Shown here piece after piece: positions 1 through 12,602 of a DNA stretch of 64,000 bases (positions are counted from its first letter, which is position 1; each line of letters opens with the position of its first letter). The notes under the pieces were generated by a model, which was given only the letters and a program-made list of their open reading frames with translations, searched no databases and was not told the DNA's origin. The position numbers and the translations under genes are program-made. Where the stretch lies: NCBI GenBank assembly GCA_007644065.1, contig VJWN01000003.1:2108001-2172000 (forward strand), in the 5' to 3' direction. Source of the stretch: Margaritispora aquatica. Its lineage: Eukaryota; Ascomycota; Leotiomycetes; Helotiales; Discinellaceae.

Positions 1-789
1 GCTCTTTACTATATCCAAAGGACATCAACACTCATACTCATCATTTCAAAGCCATCCAACCGCTGAAAAAAATACAAATCTGCTTTTCTCGAAACACTAC
101 AAACTACTGCGGGGTCCTGGTCTTGAATGTCATCAATATAACTCGTTAGCATCATACACTTTGCTCCCACAGTTGCCAGCCAATCCACATACACCAGCGA
201 CATACTTCTTTCCTGTACACCCTTGACGCACCAAGACCCTGAAATAAGGTCATTCAGCAAGGCAACTCGATCAATTGCCACTTGGTAGCACTTGACATTG
301 GATATCTTGAATCATTATTCGGACAAACATCGGCTTGTGCTTGTGCATCCGTCACCACACATACAATACCACTTGACTCTCACGATCCACATGTGATTGG
401 AGCAAAGCACAACGAATCAGCGATCATCCATTTATAAAGAAGGGAAAGTAACACTGCCCTGATCATTCATATCAAAGTCTATTGCAAAGTCAACAAATAG
501 AAAGTGAGTGATTTCACATCTCTGACCCCCGCACTATCCAGTTGGAAGATGATCCAGGCTCCATATACTTTTTGGGTTGGTTGTGCAGGAGAAGACGAGT
601 TATGGAAGATTGACTTGCTTTTGTTTCATGATCATGAGATAAGATGTGATTTTAAACGTTGGCTTACAAGAACTCCAGGGTTTTCCATTCTACGCTTGTC
701 TTGTCTTGAACCATTTCCATTATTTCACTAAGTACTTCCAAATTGGGCCCTAATCACGTTATCGACTTCGTCAGTATACAATAATCAAA
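1..789. other. sidA upstream region
   Basis: This is the presumed 5' flank of the ornithine monooxygenase gene. I see no recognisable protein here. A 90-codon open frame on the minus strand (9-281) and a 75-codon frame on the plus strand (504-731) show no family signature and are probably chance. The stretch should hold the sidA promoter and 5' leader. Confidence 0.5.
634..642 (+). promoter_or_regulatory. candidate GATA-factor site upstream of sidA
   Basis: The bases read ATGAGATAA, about 150 bp before the sidA start. They differ at one position from the ATCWGATAA element bound by SreA/Sre1-type iron repressors in other ascomycetes. A single near-match in about 800 bp is weak evidence. It is noted because the SreA gene lies in the same window. 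Confidence 0.3.
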
Positions 790-2448
790 ATGGCACCTTC
801 AGCAATAAGTTCCATTGAGGATGAGGCTCGCTACACCAACAACATCAGCCAATTCTCCAACATGCAACTGAACACCAATATCCGCAGGACACTGTCCCGA
901 GCAAGTCCCTCCTCCGCAAACGACACCCTTGACTTGGTGTGCATCGGATTCGGTCCTGCCTCGCTCGCCATTGCCATCGCTCTCCATGATACTTTCTCTC
1001 CAACTGCACCAGGTCCCAAGCCAAAGACTCTTTTCCTTGAGAAGCAGCCTCAGTTCGCATGGCACGCTGGCATGCAACTCCCAGGTGCAAAGATGCAGAT
1101 TTCATTCATGAAGGATCTCGCTACACCACGGGACCCCAGGAGCAAGTTCACATTCACCAATTATCTCTTCACCCAAGGCCGATTAAACCAATTCATCAAC
1201 TTGGGTACTTTCTTGCCTTCACGTGTCGAGTATGAGGATTACCTGAGATGGTGTGCGAGACATTTTGAGAGAGAGGGCAAGGTTGCTTATGGAACGGAAG
1301 TGCAATCTGTTCGTCCAGCAAGCCACAATCTTGATGGAAAAGTCACGTCGTGGGAGATTACATCTCTCAATGGAGCTGGCGACACTGTCGTAAGGAAGGC
1401 TAAACATGTCGTTATTGCTATTGGAGGAAAGCCAATCATCCCTGCCTCGCTTCAAGGAGTCAAGAATGTCGCCCATTCTTCGCAATTCGCAACAAGCATC
1501 GGCAAGATTGTTGAGAAGGAGCAAGGGAGACAACCAAGATTCGCAGTTGTGGGAAGTGGTCAGAGTGCTGCCGAGATCTTCAATGATCTCTCAACACGCT
1601 TCCCGGAAAGTGAGGTTCGCCTAGTGATTCGTGGTGCTAGCTTGAGACCTAGTGATGATAGTCCTTTGTAAGTTTGTAAATCGTGTTTTTTGTGAATTCG
1701 GTTAATGAACCAAAACAGCGTCAACGAGATCTTTGACCCTGATCGCGTGGATGGCATCTACACTACCCCACCATCCCAGCGTGCAGCTCAAATTGCTCTC
1801 GATAAAGGTACCAATTACGGTGTTGTGCGTCTTACACTGCTGGAACATCTTTATGAGCATGCTTATATGCAACGACTTCGTCAACCAGATCCTTCGAAAT
1901 GGCGCTGTCAGATCCTTACCAACCGTTCGGTCAAGTCTGCTACCAATTCCAAATCCGGTGGCATCACTCTCAAGCTCGGCGTGTATCCACAAGTCACGGA
2001 CGTGGTGGGTGAAAGTGAAGAGGCCGACGAGGATTTGGAAGTCGATTATGTGTTTGTTGCTACGGGATATAAGAGGGATGCACATGAGGATATGTTGAAA
2101 GATGCCAGGGAGCTGTTGAGGAGTGACCTCGTAGATGAGGGTAAATTCAAGGTCGAGAGGAATTATAGGGTCATGTTTGATGAGAACAAGGTTGAGAAGG
2201 GGCAGAGTGGTGTGTGGTTGCAGGGATGTAATGAGGTTACGCACGGAGTGAGTACTTTCTGTGGTGATTGGGTTGAATAAGACTGACATGAAATACAGTT
2301 GAGCGACACACTACTGTCCATTCTAGCTATCCGTGGAGGTGAGCTGGTGAATAACATGTTTGGAGATGGCATCACGTCGTCGGCTTCAGCATCGGCTTCG
2401 GACTGTGTGGTTTCGGAGACGGAGTCGGGCTTGAGTTCTCCTGCTTGA
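790..2448 (+). CDS. sidA: L-ornithine N5-monooxygenase (SidA)
   Basis: This flavoenzyme hydroxylates the N5 of L-ornithine with NADPH and O2, the first committed step of hydroxamate siderophore synthesis in fungi. I join three exons, 790-1667, 1719-2247 and 2299-2448, with introns of 51 and 51 nt, giving 518 residues, normal for the family. The FAD-binding Rossmann motif GFGPASLA is near residue 50 and the NADPH motif GSGQSAAE near residue 254. The exon 1/2 junction restores the conserved DDSPFVNE block. The C-terminus has the family-typical LSDTLLS..A.RGGE segment, followed by a Ser/Ala tail. The start chosen is the first ATG after an in-frame gap; the roughly 45-residue N-terminal lead is usual. 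Iron repression through SreA is expected from the family. No other siderophore gene (NRPS, acyltransferase, transporter) is visible nearby. Confidence 0.96.
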
Positions 2449-3369
2449 GAGTGAAGATTGTCTTATCTTCGGGGTGAAGATTGGAGTTGACCACTGAATT
2501 TACCAATAGCAAAACAAAAGGGGGAGCAAGGGATCATAGAGGTTGCTTGAAATAAGGATTGGGTTTGAGGGCGGAACATTTGCGAACATATTTAGCGAGC
2601 ATACGAATCATGTCGAGTTCAACAAGATCATTTCATGTTCATTTTCATGTTCAATGTACCTTATTTAGGTATCTAGGGTGTAGGGAGTTGGTGGTATATT
2701 CTTATTCATGGACGAATTGGTTGATTGATGGATGGATGTCGAGGAGGTAGACGAGGTGAAGGTAGATAGTGTGGGAAACAAAAAGAGAAAGGGAAAGGGG
2801 CAATGAGTTATTTCTTACCATATCGTGTGTGTTCCAATGTTTTCCTGGGGAGGTGTCATTGAAACTGAATTTTCCTTAGTGACTAAGGTCAGTGAGTAAG
2901 TTGAGTGAGCAAGTTGATTGTCTGAGTGTATTAGTCAAGTTGAGTCAACAGACTCATCTTCACATTCAATGCTTGTGCAGGCATAGATTCGTAATATCAT
3001 AACCAAGCAAGTGGGAGTTAGCGGGGTATAAATAAAGTACACGTTACTTTCGTTGATTCGAACTATACGCCAAGAACCTTCCAGGATCTTTACTCATAGA
3101 GTGATCACCGCTGGCGCTGGCATGGAGTTTGAGCTGGGTCTTGTTATGGTTCAAGAGTGGTGATTGTGGTGGCTGTTGTCTTGTAATGAGAGAGGGAGTT
3201 GAGGGGAAAGATTGCGTGGGATAGGGAGGGAGGGAGGATATATCTGTGTGTGGGGGATGTTGACGGAATGCCAAGAGTGTTGTGTTGACAGCGCGTCAAG
3301 AAAATACAACCTAACAGTGAATCCAAACCATTGCTAGATCGAAAGAACGAGTAGGGTAAATAGGGAGAG

Positions 3370-3391
3370 TTGGGTTGGGTTGGGTTGGGTT
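3370..3391 (+). repeat. TTGGG short tandem repeat
   Basis: Four tandem copies of the pentamer TTGGG lie inside a longer G/T-rich tract. It is a plain microsatellite and is not a fungal telomere repeat, which would be TTAGGG. Confidence 0.8.
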
Positions 3392-4348
3392 AGAGGCGTG
3401 TTGTAAGGACAGCTGGAGAACGAAAGAAATTCCTTTACATATGGGATGGGAATCATGGGAATCTAGGATAATTGAGGGACATTATGACGCTCTTTTCCTT
3501 GTCGTAGAGTTCTTCAACATTTTTGTCTTCTCTTGCTTTGAAAGGTAGTTGAGGGGATGCGTGGTGGGGTGTTATAGGTGCGAGGTATAATTGAATGAGG
3601 TGAGATGAGGTGAGGTAAAGTGCTATGGATGGGTGGATGATAGTCTACAGTCGAGAGTAAAGTCAGCTCACACAGGGTAGGGGTATTTTCAACTTGAACT
3701 TCCTGCCTACGTGTGGACTTGCAAGAGAGGAACTCGGGAGGAGGAGAGAGAGTCGAAGAAGGGATAAATAAGGTATGGATTAGCTTCCACTCTGTATCTA
3801 CACACAGCATTAGAAAAAAACGGATTAGAGCCCCCCTCCGAAGTGTTTGTTTCGTTGCGAGGCTGTGTTTGAGATTTTCATACTTTCGTTGTTGACTTTA
3901 GAAGCACACTATTACTTGTTGTATGTCTGTAAGTTCCTGTATCTTACAAGTGATTACAAGGCAAACGCTTGAGAAGTATCAGCGGGTTTGCACTCGCAAG
4001 TATGATCGATACCGCTGTCAGCTCTCTTCGTTGCCGGAAGAGTGATTTTGCTGTCAGTGATTAATTCGCCTTCTAAGGGCATATGACTTTGGGTTGGACA
4101 TGGCGTGTATTCACTCGACTTCCAAATATTTTGCAAATTGCCTTCTTGTGTCTTTCGACTGGACAGCTGAAAACAAATAAAGAGACAGCCAATGCTATGA
4201 GCTGATTCCTAAAAAGAGACACCGCTAATAGAATGTGCTGATTCGTGGTGCGATCTTTAGATCAATCATTTGTATCAAGGAGTAGAATGATTGATGTTAA
4301 TATAGTAATTAGGGAGTGAGGAAGTGGTTCTGGGTTGAAGTTGAAGCC

Positions 4349-4432
4349 GGAGCTGGAGCTGGAGCTGGAGCTGGAGCTGGAGCTGGAGCTGGAGCTGGAG
4401 CTGGAGCTGGAGCTAGAGCTAGAGCTGAGCTG
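4349..4432 (+). repeat. GGAGCT hexanucleotide tandem repeat
   Basis: About 14 head-to-tail copies of GGAGCT. The last two units vary to AGAGCT. The array is non-coding as far as I can see. It is a likely length-polymorphic locus. Confidence 0.9.
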
Positions 4433-7066
4433 CGAGGTCCTGATTTGATTATGTATGAGATTTGGTATATGGAATTATAAAATGAGTCATCTTCTCAAGC
4501 AAGCAAAGTTCAACATCACTTATTTACTTTAAGTTCGCCAAAAAGTAAAATCGGCCTTGGGGCTTGGGGGATATAAACCTCTCTGCCTCGTGTTCGGGTC
4601 TAATGTGATATTGCGTTTATGGACTGAACAATTTCTAATCATATGGGTTACTTTCTGTTATAGAGTAAGGAAGCAGCCAGTGGGTACGTTTTAGTCTTGA
4701 ACTTAAGTTTGTTTTGTAGATTATTCTAGCGTCTTTTGTGTTTCGTTTCCAGAGTGATGAGAATGAACATCGGATTGTATGTATATTGTCTTGCTACTGC
4801 CAAGTAAAGGTAAGGAGATAGATACCGCTATCATTATCAATAGAATCCGTGAGTATTCAATCGCAATACAATGATGGTTCCGCTGTGACTCCTCACTGTT
4901 AAAGTCGTATATATAGATACGACCACTAAAAGCAGCTCTTCTTAGATCCTACGTAGCAAGTAATGCATAGTTCTGACCTAAAAGATCGCTCCGTGATATA
5001 TGTGTGCCATGCTTTTGGCGTTTGTTGATAGTCTCTAATATTAGATTGCCGGTGATTAGGGTATATACGACTTCCACCCTTCACAAGAGCTTGAAGCTCT
5101 TAAACCTCGAAACCTCGATTAAGTCATCAAAGAGAAATCAAACCACAGAAATTTCTGGTAACAAGCTATGAACTCTGTTGAGTTAAGTATAGAAGTAAGC
5201 ATCCAAACCAATCCTTATCAAAGACGCAAGCGAGAGCGGCTAGGTATTTAACCTACATTCGTAGTCACTAGTTTGAAGTCTTGACATAGTACTTTCCATA
5301 TGAGCGCAGATCATAGTACGTTCCGTTGCTTCCCACTTGATGTCGAGTGCGTTAGTATTTACGAGTAATGGATATTTAGTGGTATAAATTGTTAAAGGTT
5401 TTGGAATCTATCTTTCGTAGAATTCGAAAATCTGGCAATGAAGATTGATGAGATTGGTAATTGTTAATAGTAGATTATTGATAGTGAGGGTATTCATCTG
5501 ACAACAGTTGTATCCAAGTTTTATTTATCAAAGTGTTCTAACCTGCTTTCATATATTGTACTGCAAAACTCTTTTCCAAGACAAGCTACTCGACGATAGG
5601 TTTCAATCGAGTTGAATGAAGTAGTCTTGAATTAGTATTTTAAAATCAACTCAATAATGCCTCTCGTTTTTTTACCACTTTTGTATATAGAAACTCGAAG
5701 GAACGAGAGTGATATTTATATCTTGCCCAATCCAGATTTCAAGCCTCATATATTCACTTTCAGAACACTAAGCAAGAAACTCAAATATTGAGTCTCAGAC
5801 TTCAAAATCAGCAATTATTTACTTCTGATCAATTCACTTCATGAACAAACGCCTTGATAAGATCAACACACTCACAGCGTCATATTAAACTTTCGAAATT
5901 TCCGAAAATCACAACACAGACGAGAAAATGCTTTGAAGCTGACCCTGAAATGGAAGGAATGGAAGAAAAAGTATAAAATTCTTTTCGCACCTGATTCTAT
6001 AAGGAGTCAAGCTGTCTAATGGTGATGGTCCTTATTTCTCGATATGAATTCGAAGCTGAGAGTGATCGTCAAGCTCATTGATGCATATCTATGTGGACGA
6101 GGGAAGCTAAGAAGTACTTGGTTTCTTTTATATGCCATCTCTTTCAAGTCAAGGAAATGAGATGTCCGCGATATAGATAGTGAGGCTCGGTGGCCCCGTT
6201 AATTTTTGTTGTGGTCTTCAACCAGGTAAAACGATCGCTGTCAATTCTTGTTCGTTTCTCCTCGCCAAACTACAAAAATCACATCAATATCTTGCCGGCA
6301 AACTCCAATCCCCTCCTCAAAATACTTCACATCACCGCACAAGACCGTTGAAGGCATCAAATCCCAGCTCGCGAAAGCAAACAAGATAAGCCACAAACTC
6401 CCCACACCATACAGTACGCACACTTTGCGAGACCCTTGCTGGAGAGTTCTCGATCAATGAAGCAGAGGCATAAGATTAAGATTAAATAAACGACAGAGGT
6501 ATCTAGGAATTCACCTTCCGCACAATCACACGCCATACTTGCCCCTGCGGTGCAGATGCTCATCTACATGCATTCACACATTCACACACAACCGAAGAAT
6601 TCGTCTCCTTCTCTCACACACTACACCGGCACGCTATTCTGCCTCTCAATTTCACGTAGAAGCGAAATCTATTTCCCACCTTTCTCTCCCTCCTCCTATC
6701 CTTCTCCTTCTCTGGCCCTCAGATTAAATAAATCTATATTATAACCTCGGTCCAGACTAGATCAGATCAGATGAGATCAGATGAGATCTCCAGCCATCGT
6801 CATCACCACCATTACGTTACAGCTAATACCATACTATCGTTCCTGCATGCTCTATATGCTGGGAACCACCTAGGAGACGTAACTCTCCTCCACCACCACC
6901 TCAAGCCTCAACAAGATGCCGAGCTCCTCCGAGTTCCAAGTTCCGAGTTCCAGCACAAATATCAGCTGTCAGGGCAGGCAGGCAGGCAGTGAAATAGGTA
7001 CGTAACAGAACAGACTAAGCGACAGCAAAACGAACAGCAGAACGGAAACGAGCTGAGAAGGAAGCC

Positions 7067-7071
7067 AGAAG
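7067..7071 (+). repeat. 5-bp target-site duplication, left copy (AGAAG)
   Basis: AGAAG directly precedes the 5' LTR and recurs at 12598-12602 directly after the 3' LTR. A 5-bp duplication is the expected integrase signature of Ty1/copia elements. Confidence 0.9.
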
Positions 7072-7290
7072 TGTCAGTTAGAGGTCACGTGCTTTTATGC
7101 ATGATATTCGGTTATTTTGATTCTCTTCTTAATCTCACTGCATTCCTTATGATATGAGAGCATTCCTTATAAAGTGCTGATCTATCTGTATATATAGAGC
7201 TCTCTACTACGGTAGATGCTCTTCAGACTCTTCAATCCTATCTATTTCACCTACTGCTTCCTCACGTGATTCACCCCCTATCATCCATCA
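7072..7290 (+). repeat. 5' LTR of copia element
   Basis: A 219-bp LTR starting TG and ending CA. It has a TATA-like run (TATATATAG) in its second half. It differs from the 3' LTR at four positions (7140, 7156, 7171, 7179), all transitions between TpG and TpA. Confidence 0.97.
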
Positions 7291-7304
7291 GTTACGATCC
7301 CGGT
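7291..7304 (+). other. putative primer-binding site, possibly half-tRNA type
   Basis: Directly after the 5' LTR the bases GTTACGATCCCGG do not start with TGG, so they do not match a tRNA 3' end. The reverse complement looks like the 5' side of an anticodon stem plus loop (CCGGG-ATCGTAA-C), consistent with a cut-tRNA primer like that of Drosophila copia. The tRNA identity (perhaps Thr-CGU) is a guess. Confidence 0.3.
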
Positions 7305-7458
7305 TTGCATTATAACCATTTCTGGACACGGAACACACGGCGATTACTACCATTGGGAAGGCCATAGAACGTCCAAAACCATATCATTTTTAGCTGTATC
7401 CAAGCGAAAATCCAGACAGGAACAGTCTCCGAGAGCGGCATTCTCTCGTTAACTCACT

Positions 7459-10400
7459 ATGTCAGCACCAACATCCATAATCCTTAGGGATTCAAAAGAT
7501 TGGTCAAAGTGGATCGAGATAATCAGAACCTCTACCCTCAAGTATGATATCTAGAAATACTGTAACCCTAGAGTCAAAGAGATTCCAATATTAGTCAAAC
7601 CAGAAAGACCAACCCCAAACGATATATCACCTACAGTGATACCTCCTAATGCAAATATAGGTACACAACCTCCTCCAAGAGCATATACATCACTTAATGG
7701 AGAAGAAAGGGATTACCTACGTATGTTACTAGAGGATTACCAAAGAGATATTAAGCTCTTCGACAAACAGTTAGAAGCACTGGCGGACTTACGCGTAAAA
7801 ATCCAAGCATCGGTGCATACTGATGTAATACGCTATACCTTCAATGCCGACACAGTATATCAGATGCTGCAAGCTTTGCAAGCAAGATTCGCACCTACAC
7901 TCAAAGAAAGAGAACAAGAGCTGATCTCTGATTAGCGGAAGCTTTCGAAACTAACCAAGAGTCAAGATATCGATGTATGGCTTGACAAGTGGGAAACCAC
8001 ATATGACGATTGCGTGGTGATGGCGCTTCCAGATGTGACTGGAGATAGGCCTCACTACGATTTCCTTAATGCAGCACAGTCAATCAACGCATCCTGGTGT
8101 GACTTACAGCGATGTAAGATCACTGACGGCGGCGAAATTTCATTCAGAGAATTACTCTCTAGTCTAAGAAGATATAGGAGAACTACTCATGCAATTAATG
8201 CTGGAGGTCAGCATGGAGCTTTCGGTGCATCAACATCAGAAGAAACTGGCCAATCAAAGCATACGCCTCCGACTTTCAAAGGAAAAAACGCGAAGAATAA
8301 GGTGCCTGCATGCGTATGCAAACAAGAGCATTGGTACTCCGAGTGCCCCTATATTCACGAATCTCTACGACCCACAGGCTGGAAGGCAGATGAAGCAGTA
8401 ATGAAGGCATTTGCTGACAAAGCTGCTAGCAATAACATCTTCAAAAAGCAACTCGAAAATTCAAGATTGAAAAAGGCACAGCAAACATCAAACAATAATA
8501 CCAATGTCGATAAAACATCGGTTTCAGGAAGTGAAAAGACACCATCTACCTTCATGATCTCACGAGGAACGGCTCCTGATTGGCTGAACTCGCAAAATAA
8601 GGCCTCTGATTGGCCGAAAATAGACGAGAATGTTACATTTAATGCTGGAGGGAATGCGGCCACTTATGCACTCCGAGACAGTATTATACTGGATTCAGGC
8701 TCAACAACGCATGTATGCAACGATCGAAGCAGATTTATTGAATTTCAAGAAGCAAGAACAGATGAAGTGTTGTTTGCAGGAGATGCAGTAATTCCTGTGT
8801 CAGGCATAGGAAAAATCCAGTGCGTCCTGGAATGCAAAGGCATGCCAAATGGTCGAATTATTCATCTTTCGGAAGTGCTATATGTCCCCACATTCCATAC
8901 AAACATTGCGAGCTTGCAAAAGTTCATGGATCAAGGGGTCCACTGGGACACATCCACAGCAAAATTGATATACAACAGCGTCGAATTTGGCCAAACACCG
9001 ATGAAACACGGCTAGTTCTGCCTGGAATACCGGCCACTCAAGACAGCTTCGAGTTTCTATATATCCAATATAGTAAGACACTCCGTATTCGAAGCACACT
9101 CATCACGTAAGCCAAAACCACCTAGGAAAGCTACACTCGATGAATGGCACAGTATAATGGGTCATCTGTATGATGAAGCTGCATCACACCTAGAAACATC
9201 ATGTGAAGGGGTTGTGATGAAAACAAAGAAACTCTCGGAAGGGAAGTGTGAGCAATGCTGCAAGACCAATTCACAACAGATCATCAGCAAAAGACAGAAA
9301 ACACGACCTTTTACACCTTATTTTGAGGTCCATTGGGATCTTATCTATGTCCAACTAGCCGAAGGACTCACCGAATACCTTATGCATTTTTACTGTCCAT
9401 CGACGCATATGCATCATGTATATGTGCTCGTTGAAAAGGACGAAAGAACACTGATTCTCACAGTACAAAGCTTTATCAGATATGTCGAAACACGCTGGAA
9501 GCAGAAAGTCAGGATCTTTTATAGGGATGGGGAGTCGGGATGCGGACTAGCATACAGAGCTTTCATTGCAAACGAAGGAATTGAGGAGCACATCTCGGCG
9601 CCTGACACACATAGCCAGAATGGAGGTGCTGAGAGAAGCGGAAAGATGCTTATTAATAGAGCTAACAGCCTCTTGAACCAAGGGAATCTGCCTATAGGTC
9701 AGTCAATGGAGGCCTATAAGACTGCAGGTTATCTCCTGAATCGGTCACCTACACGCCAACTCAACTGGGAAACTCCACTGGGAGCACTGTAAAAATACTG
9801 TGGATTAATTGACTATAAGCCTAACTTGGCGCATCTTGTCGAGTATGGAAGCAGAGCTTATGTGCATATTAAGAATCATCCTAAGCTCAAGAAACTAGTA
9901 CCAAGAGCACACGTAGGCTACCTAGTAGGCTATGATTCCACCAATATCTTTCGTATCTGGCTACTAGAGAAGCGAGAGGTGATATCAACAAGAGATGTAG
10001 TATTCGATATAACACGGAGATGGAAGAAGAACGAAGCCCCTGAAGCAATTCCTACTTAGGTTCTGGACATTATTAAGATGATGGAACTAGAGGTTAGCTA
10101 ATTAGAGGCTGAGGATCTTAAGGATTACGAGCTCTCATTAGAGGAAATAGGTGATACAATACGAGTTGATGTCCCTAGTAACGATACACCAATAATCGAA
10201 GAAGTTGACTCGGAATCAGAGCAGGAAACTAGAGGATTAATGACACCCGAAAAAACGCCTGAAGTAGAAAAACTCGCTTACGGGCCCCGCCAAGAATATA
10301 ATGAAATCGAAAATCTATACTTAAATGCATCAAATAATCAACCACAACGCTCGCAGAATGATCTACAAAATGCAGAAACGCATAATCAGATACAGTAGAA

Positions 10401-12231
10401 CGAAGGATCTAATTTGTCCACGGAGAATCTAATGCTACCCCTAAGAACTGGGTGGGTGGACGCTCAAGTAGTTGATGAACGAAACATTATCCAAGGGAAA
10501 CGCACGCGAAAACAGACAACATTCGCAGCCATACACAGTCAACTCAATAGCTTAGCTGCTTTTCATGCAGAAATAGCAGACGCCACGGTGTACAACCAAC
10601 AAAAGATACACAAGAGAGATCTGCCACCTGTGCCACGAAGCTGGAAAGAATTGAACCAGCATCCCTATGCGACAGGCTTTCTTGCAGCAGCAAAGAAAGA
10701 ATACGCAGACCTGAAGGCTCTCAACACGTGGAGCAAAATCAAGAAGTCAGAAAAAGCAAGGAATATCAAAGCTCTCCCTGTGATATAGGTCTTCACATAC
10801 AAGTATGACAGTGATGGGTACCTAGAGAAACTCAAGGCACGCCTATGTGTCAGAGGAGATCTCTATATCCAAACCGACAAAGACACCTATGCAGCCACAC
10901 TCTCTATAAGAGTATTCAGATGCCTCATGGCAATTGCTGCGTTCTTCAACCTCAATATCAAGCAGCTAGACGCTGTTAACGCGTTTGGAAACGCATTCAT
11001 CGATAAGACCATCTATATCTTATGCGCCGAAGGTTTTGCAGATGAAGAAGGAATGACAGAGGAATTCGAATTACTACTCAACAGAGCACTATATGGACTT
11101 CCAAGATCACCATTGCTATGGTTCAAGATGCTATGTAGAGAGATGAAAAAGCTAGGTTTCGAGTCTGTGCCGGAGTGCGCATGTCTGTTTGTCAGCAAGC
11201 ATCTCATCGTATTCTTCTACGTCGATGATATAGCGATTCTATACCACCCATCTAATGAGGAACACTACATCATATTCAGGAATACTATCATGAACATCTT
11301 TAAGATGCGTGATCTCAATGATCTTAAGTGGTTTCTAGGCATACGAGTGTTAAGAGATAGAGATCAACGCAAAATCTGGTTATGTCAGGATGCATATATC
11401 GACAAGGTTGCTGCGAATTTCAAGGTCACATCTGCATCGAAACATAATAAAACGCCACTTACTATGGAGAAATTAGTGCCACACCGAGGCACTGCAACTG
11501 GATTCCAGGTGCATGACTATCAGCGTAAAATAGGTTCGATAACCTACCCTGCAAACTGCTGCCGACCCGATCTCGCGCATGCTGCGCAGAAGCTTGCATC
11601 GTTTTTGCAGAATCCATCTAAGGAACATGCGGATGCAGCGTTGCATGTCATTGACTACATGCTAGGCACGAAGTTCCTTGCGCTGGAACTTGGCGCCACT
11701 GACGATGATGAGAATGCTCACCCTTTTGAATCATCATCGGATGCATCATTCGCAGATCACTCTGATCGGAAGAGTACTGAAGGAAGGCTTGTTAAGCTCC
11801 TTTACAGCACCATTGACTAGCAAACAGTCAAACAAAACTCAGTAGGCACGTCAACCACAGAGGTTGAGCTAGTATCGATGTCACATCTCATCTCATGGTT
11901 ACTATGGTGGTTGAGGTTCCTAGACAATGTTGGGCTGGAACTCCAGCAGAAACCACTAGTTCTATGTGACAATAGGCAGACGATACGGCTTCTTCTGGAA
12001 GAAACACCGAAGCTTGTCACGAAACTCAAGCATGTCGATATCCATAATCACTGGCTAAGACAAGAGCTAGGCAAAGGCAACTTCGACTTGCAGTGGAGGG
12101 AGACCAATAATATGCCAGCTGATGGATTTACTAAGGCACTTTCAGCACAGAATCACGCCAGGTTTCTTAAGCATTTAAGAATGGTTAACGTCGAAAAACT
12201 CGTAAAAGCTTATAACGAAAACTCTCGATAA
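7459..12231 (+). pseudogene. copia gag-pol polyprotein with nine in-frame stops
   Basis: One reading frame of 1,591 codons runs from ATG 7459 to TAA 12229. Premature stops lie at 7552, 7933, 9013, 9790, 10057, 10099, 10396, 10786 and 11818; there is no frameshift. Visible parts in order: a Gag zinc knuckle (CVCKQEHWYSEC, near 8311-8346); an aspartic protease site DSGSTTH near 8693; the HHCC integrase finger (WH..MGH ... CEQC); integrase core acidic residues in HWDLI, YRDGE and NGGAERS; the RT block QLDAVNAF and active-site YVDD near 11220; and an RNase H region with SDASFADH, TSTTEVEL and a C-terminal ADGFTKAL. Each stop can be explained by a single CpA-to-TpA or TpG-to-TpA transition from a Gln or Trp codon. 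No restored reading is given. Confidence 0.95.
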
Positions 12232-12369
12232 TTCGATATATTTCAATTTCAAATTCGCTACGTGGAATTTTTCGTATTTTTCGAAGATTTCCAAGCTTAT
12301 GATTGGTGGACATGCTCCTTCGCATATTTTTCCTGTTTTTCATTGGTCATCCTTCACTACTTTCAGTCT

Positions 12370-12378
12370 GGGGGGGTG
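12370..12378 (+). other. polypurine tract of copia element
   Basis: A run of seven G followed by TG lies immediately before the TG of the 3' LTR. This is the expected position for plus-strand priming. Confidence 0.75.
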
Positions 12379-12597
12379 TGTCAGTTAGAGGTCACGTGCT
12401 TTTATGCATGATATTCGGTTATTTTGATTCTCTTCTTAATCTCACTACATTCCTTATGATATAAGAGCATTCCTTATGAAGTGCTAATCTATCTGTATAT
12501 ATAGAGCTCTCTACTACGGTAGATGCTCTTCAGACTCTTCAATCCTATCTATTTCACCTACTGCTTCCTCACGTGATTCACCCCCTATCATCCATCA
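12379..12597 (+). repeat. 3' LTR of copia element
   Basis: 219 bp, the same length as the 5' LTR and 215/219 identical to it. It ends CA and is followed directly by the AGAAG duplication. Confidence 0.97.
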
Positions 12598-12602
12598 AGA
12601 AG
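12598..12602 (+). repeat. 5-bp target-site duplication, right copy (AGAAG)
   Basis: Matches 7067-7071 exactly. Confidence 0.9.

Larger units (their letters stand above)
2449..7066. other. gene-poor intergenic region with simple repeats
   Basis: About 4.6 kb without a supportable gene. The first part carries GT-rich and GA-rich simple sequence and the 3' end of sidA; 4500-6200 is AT-rich. The open frames here are under 100 codons, of low complexity, and match no family I know. Two clear simple repeats are listed separately. Confidence 0.6.
7072..12597 (+). mobile_element. complete but inactive Ty1/copia LTR retrotransposon
   Basis: The element is 5,526 bp: 5' LTR, short leader, a single gag-pol frame, a G-run polypurine tract and 3' LTR, framed by the AGAAG duplication. 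Domain order is Gag, zinc knuckle, protease, integrase, reverse transcriptase, RNase H. Integrase before RT places it in Ty1/copia (Pseudoviridae) rather than gypsy. It sits in the gap between sidA and sreA. The frame carries nine nonsense codons, so the copy cannot make its polyprotein and would need an active relative to move. Confidence 0.96.

Noticed and set aside
1702..2289. 195-codon minus-strand ORF.
   Set aside because: Antisense to sidA exon 2.
7072..12597. An autonomous, active copia element.
   Set aside because: Nine in-frame stops across Gag, protease-integrase and RT-RNase H regions.
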